This document shows positions 61,445-64,000 of a DNA stretch of 64,000 nt, piece after piece (the stretch's first letter is position 1; the number at the start of each line of letters is the position of its first letter). Source of the DNA: Apus apus (taxonomy: Eukaryota; Chordata; Aves; Apodiformes; Apodidae); the NCBI RefSeq assembly GCF_020740795.1, contig NC_067283.1:59613966-59677965 (forward strand), read 5' to 3'. Made by a program: the position numbers and the translations under genes. The notes below the pieces were generated by a model. That model was not told the origin of the DNA. It did not search any database and saw only the letters and a program-made list of their open reading frames with translations.

Positions 61445-61840
61445 GGTGGGGGTAGAGAGACCGAACCTTTCCTCTATAGGGTTGACGAGGCGCGTCTGTG
61501 AACGTGGCTGATTATGTCTGCCCGGGAAAAAGAACGCAGGGAAAGACAGAGAAAGATTTCCGGGTCACAAGGTCTTACAGTCTCCGGCTCAGAAGCACTG
61601 GCACGTTTGGCGGCGCCCGCAGGAGGGGCGGGTCCCGCGGCTTCAGGCTGGAACCGCAGCACCGGCGGCGTCGAGGACGTGACGGCGGGAACTGCAGCGG
61701 CGGCGGGGCGGCCCTGCAGCTGCGGGGCGGCGGCTGCGGCACGCTGCCGTGGGTGCGGGACTGCCGTGGGTGCGGGGCTGCGTCGGGTGCTGCGCTGCGA
61801 AGCTGGAGCCAGGCTGGAGCTGCAGTGCCCGCAGGTGGTA
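61445..61840. other. GC-rich, CpG-bearing segment between LTR and minisatellite
   Basis: GC content and CpG density rise sharply from about 61480 to 61840, with GGTGCGGG-type short repeats near 61745-61790. Open frames of 104-132 codons on both strands are Arg/Ala/Gly-rich and look fortuitous. It could be a small CpG island, ERV internal sequence or the seed of the adjoining tandem array. I cannot decide between these. Confidence 0.4.
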
Positions 61841-64000
61841 GGCTGCAGGCACCCTGTGACAGCAGGCACCCTGTGACAGCAGCAGGCACCCTGTGACAGC
61901 AGCAGGCACGCTATGACAGCAGGCACCCTGTGACAGCAGCAGGCACCCTATGACAGCAGCAGTCACCCTGTGACAGCAGCAGGCACCCTGTGACAGCAGC
62001 ATGCACCCTCTGACAGCAGGCACCCTGTGACAGCAGCAGGCACCCTGTGACAGCTGCAGGCACCCTGTGACAGCAGGCACCCTGTGACAGCAGCAGGCAC
62101 CCTGTGACAGCAGCAGGCACCCTGTGACAGCAGGCACCCTGTGACAGCAGCAGGCACCCTGTGACAGCAGCAGGCACCCTATGACAGCAGGCACCCTGTG
62201 ACAGCAGGCACCCTATGACAGCAGCAGGCACCCTGTGACAGCAGGCACCCTGTGACAGCAGCAGGCACCCTGTGACAGCAGGCACCCTATGACAGCAGCA
62301 GGCACCCTGTGACAGCAGCAGGCACCCTGTGACAGCAGGAGGCACCCAGTGACAGCAGGCACCCAGTGACAGCAGCAGGCACCCTATGACAGCAGCAGGC
62401 ACCCTGTGACAGCAGCAGACACCCTATGACACAGGCACCCTGTGACAGCAGCAGTCACCCTCTGACAGCAGGCACCCTGGGACAGCAGCAGGCACCCTAT
62501 GACAGCAGCAGGAACCCTGTGACAGCAGCAGGCACCCTGTAACAGCAGGCACCCTGTGACAGCAGCAGGCACCCAGTGACAGCAGGCACCCTATGACAGC
62601 AGCAGGCACCCTGTGACAGCAGCAGGCACCCTATGACAGCAGCAGTCACCCTGTGACAGCAGCAGGCACCCTGTGACATCAGCATGCACCCTCTGACAGC
62701 AGGCACCCTGTGACAGCAGCAGGCACCCTGTGACAGCTGCAGGCACCCTCTGACAGCAGGCACCCTGTGACAGCAGCAGGCACCCTGTGACAGCAGCAGG
62801 CACCCTGTGACAGCAGGCACCCTGTGACAGCAGCAGGCACCCTGTGACAGCAGCAGGCACCCTATGACAGCAGGCACCCTGTGACAGCAGGCACCCTATG
62901 ACAGCAGCAGGCACCCTGTAACAGCAGGCACCCTGTGACAGCAGCAGGCACCCTCTGACAGCAGGCACCCTATGACAGCAGCAGGCACCCTGTGACAGCA
63001 GCAGGCACCCTGTGACAGCAGGAGGCACCCAGTGACAGCAGGCACCCAGTGACAGCAGCAGGCACCCTATGACAGCAGCAGGCACCCTGTGACAGCAGCA
63101 GACACCCTATGACACAGGCACCCTGTGACAGCAGCAGTCACCCTCTGACAGCAGGCACCCTGGGACAGCAGCAGGCACCCTATGACAGCAGCAGGAACCC
63201 TGTGACAGCAGCAGGCACCCTGTAACAGCAGGCACCCTGTGACAGCAGCAGGCACCCAGTGACAGCAGGCACCCTATGACAGCAGCAGGCACCCTGTGAC
63301 AGCAGCAGGCACCCTATGACAGCAGCAGGCACCCTGTGACAGAAGCAGGCACCCTATGACAGCAGGCACCCTGTGACAACAGAAGGCACGCTGTGACAGC
63401 AGGCACCCTGTGACAGCAGCAGGCACCCTATGACAGCAGCAGGCACCCTGTGACAGCAGCAGACACCCTATGGCACAGGCACCCTGTGACAGCAGCAGGC
63501 ACCCTATGACACAGGCACCCTGTGACAGCAGCAGGCACCCTATGACAGCAGGCACCCTGTAACAGCAGCAGGCACCCAGTGACAGCAGGCACCCAGTGAC
63601 AGCAGCAGGCACCCTATGACAGCAGCAGGCACCGTGTGACAGCAGCAGGCACCCTATGACAGCAGGCACCCTGTGACAGCAGCAGGCACCCTGTGACAGC
63701 AGTAGGCACCCTGTGACAACAGCAGGCACCCTGTGACAGCAGCAGGCACCCTATGACAGCAGGCACCCTGTGACAGCAGCAGGCACCCTGTGACAGCAGC
63801 AGGCACCCTGTGACAGGAGGCACCCTGTGACAGAAGCAGGCACCCTATGACAGCAGGCACCCTGTGACAGCAGCAGGCACGCTGTGACAGCATGCACCCT
63901 GTGACAGCAGCAGGCACCCTATGACAGCAGCAGGCACCCTGTGACAGCAGCAGACACCCTATGACACAGGCACCCTGTGACAGCAGCAGGCACCCTCTGA
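61841..64000. repeat. Minisatellite of 20- and 17-bp units, with 683-bp higher-order repeat
   Basis: The core unit is gacagcagcaggcaccctgt (20 bp), mixed with a 17-bp form lacking one AGC triplet and point variants at the T of CCCTGTG (CCCTATG, CCCTCTG, CCCAGTG). Over 100 units fill 2.16 kb and the array runs past the window edge. Unit variants recur in the same order at an offset of 683 bp: the segment from about 61920 to 62602 reappears at 62603-63285. Long minus-strand frames (up to 183 codons, CCHRVPAAVTGCLLLSQGA-like) arise because the unit lacks stops; there is no evidence of coding. Confidence 0.97.

Noticed and set aside
61600..61640. GGCGCCCG word resembling a retroviral lysine-tRNA primer-binding site
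   Set aside because: It lies on the wrong side of the minus-oriented LTR and is not adjacent to its end, and the surrounding match is poor.
61643..63917. Series of 60-183-codon minus-strand frames rich in Cys, Val and Leu
   Set aside because: They are translations of the minisatellite unit, which lacks stops. Unit lengths of 20 and 17 bp shift the frame from unit to unit, so no protein-level repeat is maintained.
61841..64000. CRISPR-like appearance (regular short repeats)
   Set aside because: Units are contiguous with no unique spacers and the host is a vertebrate. It is a minisatellite.

Overview
The window is vertebrate genomic DNA, almost certainly from a bird. It has many 5'-truncated CR1 LINE copies whose 3' ends carry the avian ATTCTATG-type tail, several LTR families typical of bird genomes, and compact split genes that read well against known vertebrate proteins. 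No bacterial, plasmid or phage features were seen. Two protein-coding genes are supported.

Left part (1-5.25 kb): the last two coding exons and 3' UTR of RECK on the + strand. RECK is a GPI-anchored inhibitor of metalloproteases and a WNT7 co-receptor. The gene runs in from the left edge, and an LTR-derived repeat occupies 1-838 in its intron. From 5.25 to 16.7 kb is intergenic DNA with two CR1 fragments and a pair of diverged unclassified repeat copies.

Middle part (16.7-37.7 kb): the complete coding region of ADNP2 on the - strand, in three coding exons (30545-30664, 23679-23768, 17101-20037). The predicted protein has 1044 residues. Its CpG-island promoter is at about 36.75-38.15 kb, so the 5' UTR must be joined to the first coding exon across about 7 kb. 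RECK and ADNP2 converge tail to tail. The ADNP2 introns hold LTR fragments and a dense CR1 cluster that includes one CR1 nested inside another.

Right part (38-64 kb): no gene could be established. It is a repeat landscape: CR1 copies in both orientations (several with recognisable reverse transcriptase segments, all broken), two well-formed solo LTRs (39790-40544 and 61055-61444), an LTR remnant, an AT-rich composite satellite, two microsatellites grown from CR1 tails, a second nested CR1, a GC-richer unclassified block (56.4-58.2 kb), and a 2.2-kb minisatellite running off the right edge. The minisatellite contains a 683-bp higher-order duplication. A second regulatory cluster on the right half of the CpG island, with an ATG in a good context at 38194, hints at a divergent + strand transcript; this is unproven.

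The most unusual points are the RECK-ADNP2 adjacency (human orthologues lie on chromosomes 9 and 18), the 683-bp higher-order repeat, and CR1-tail-seeded microsatellites. No new biological system was recognised.
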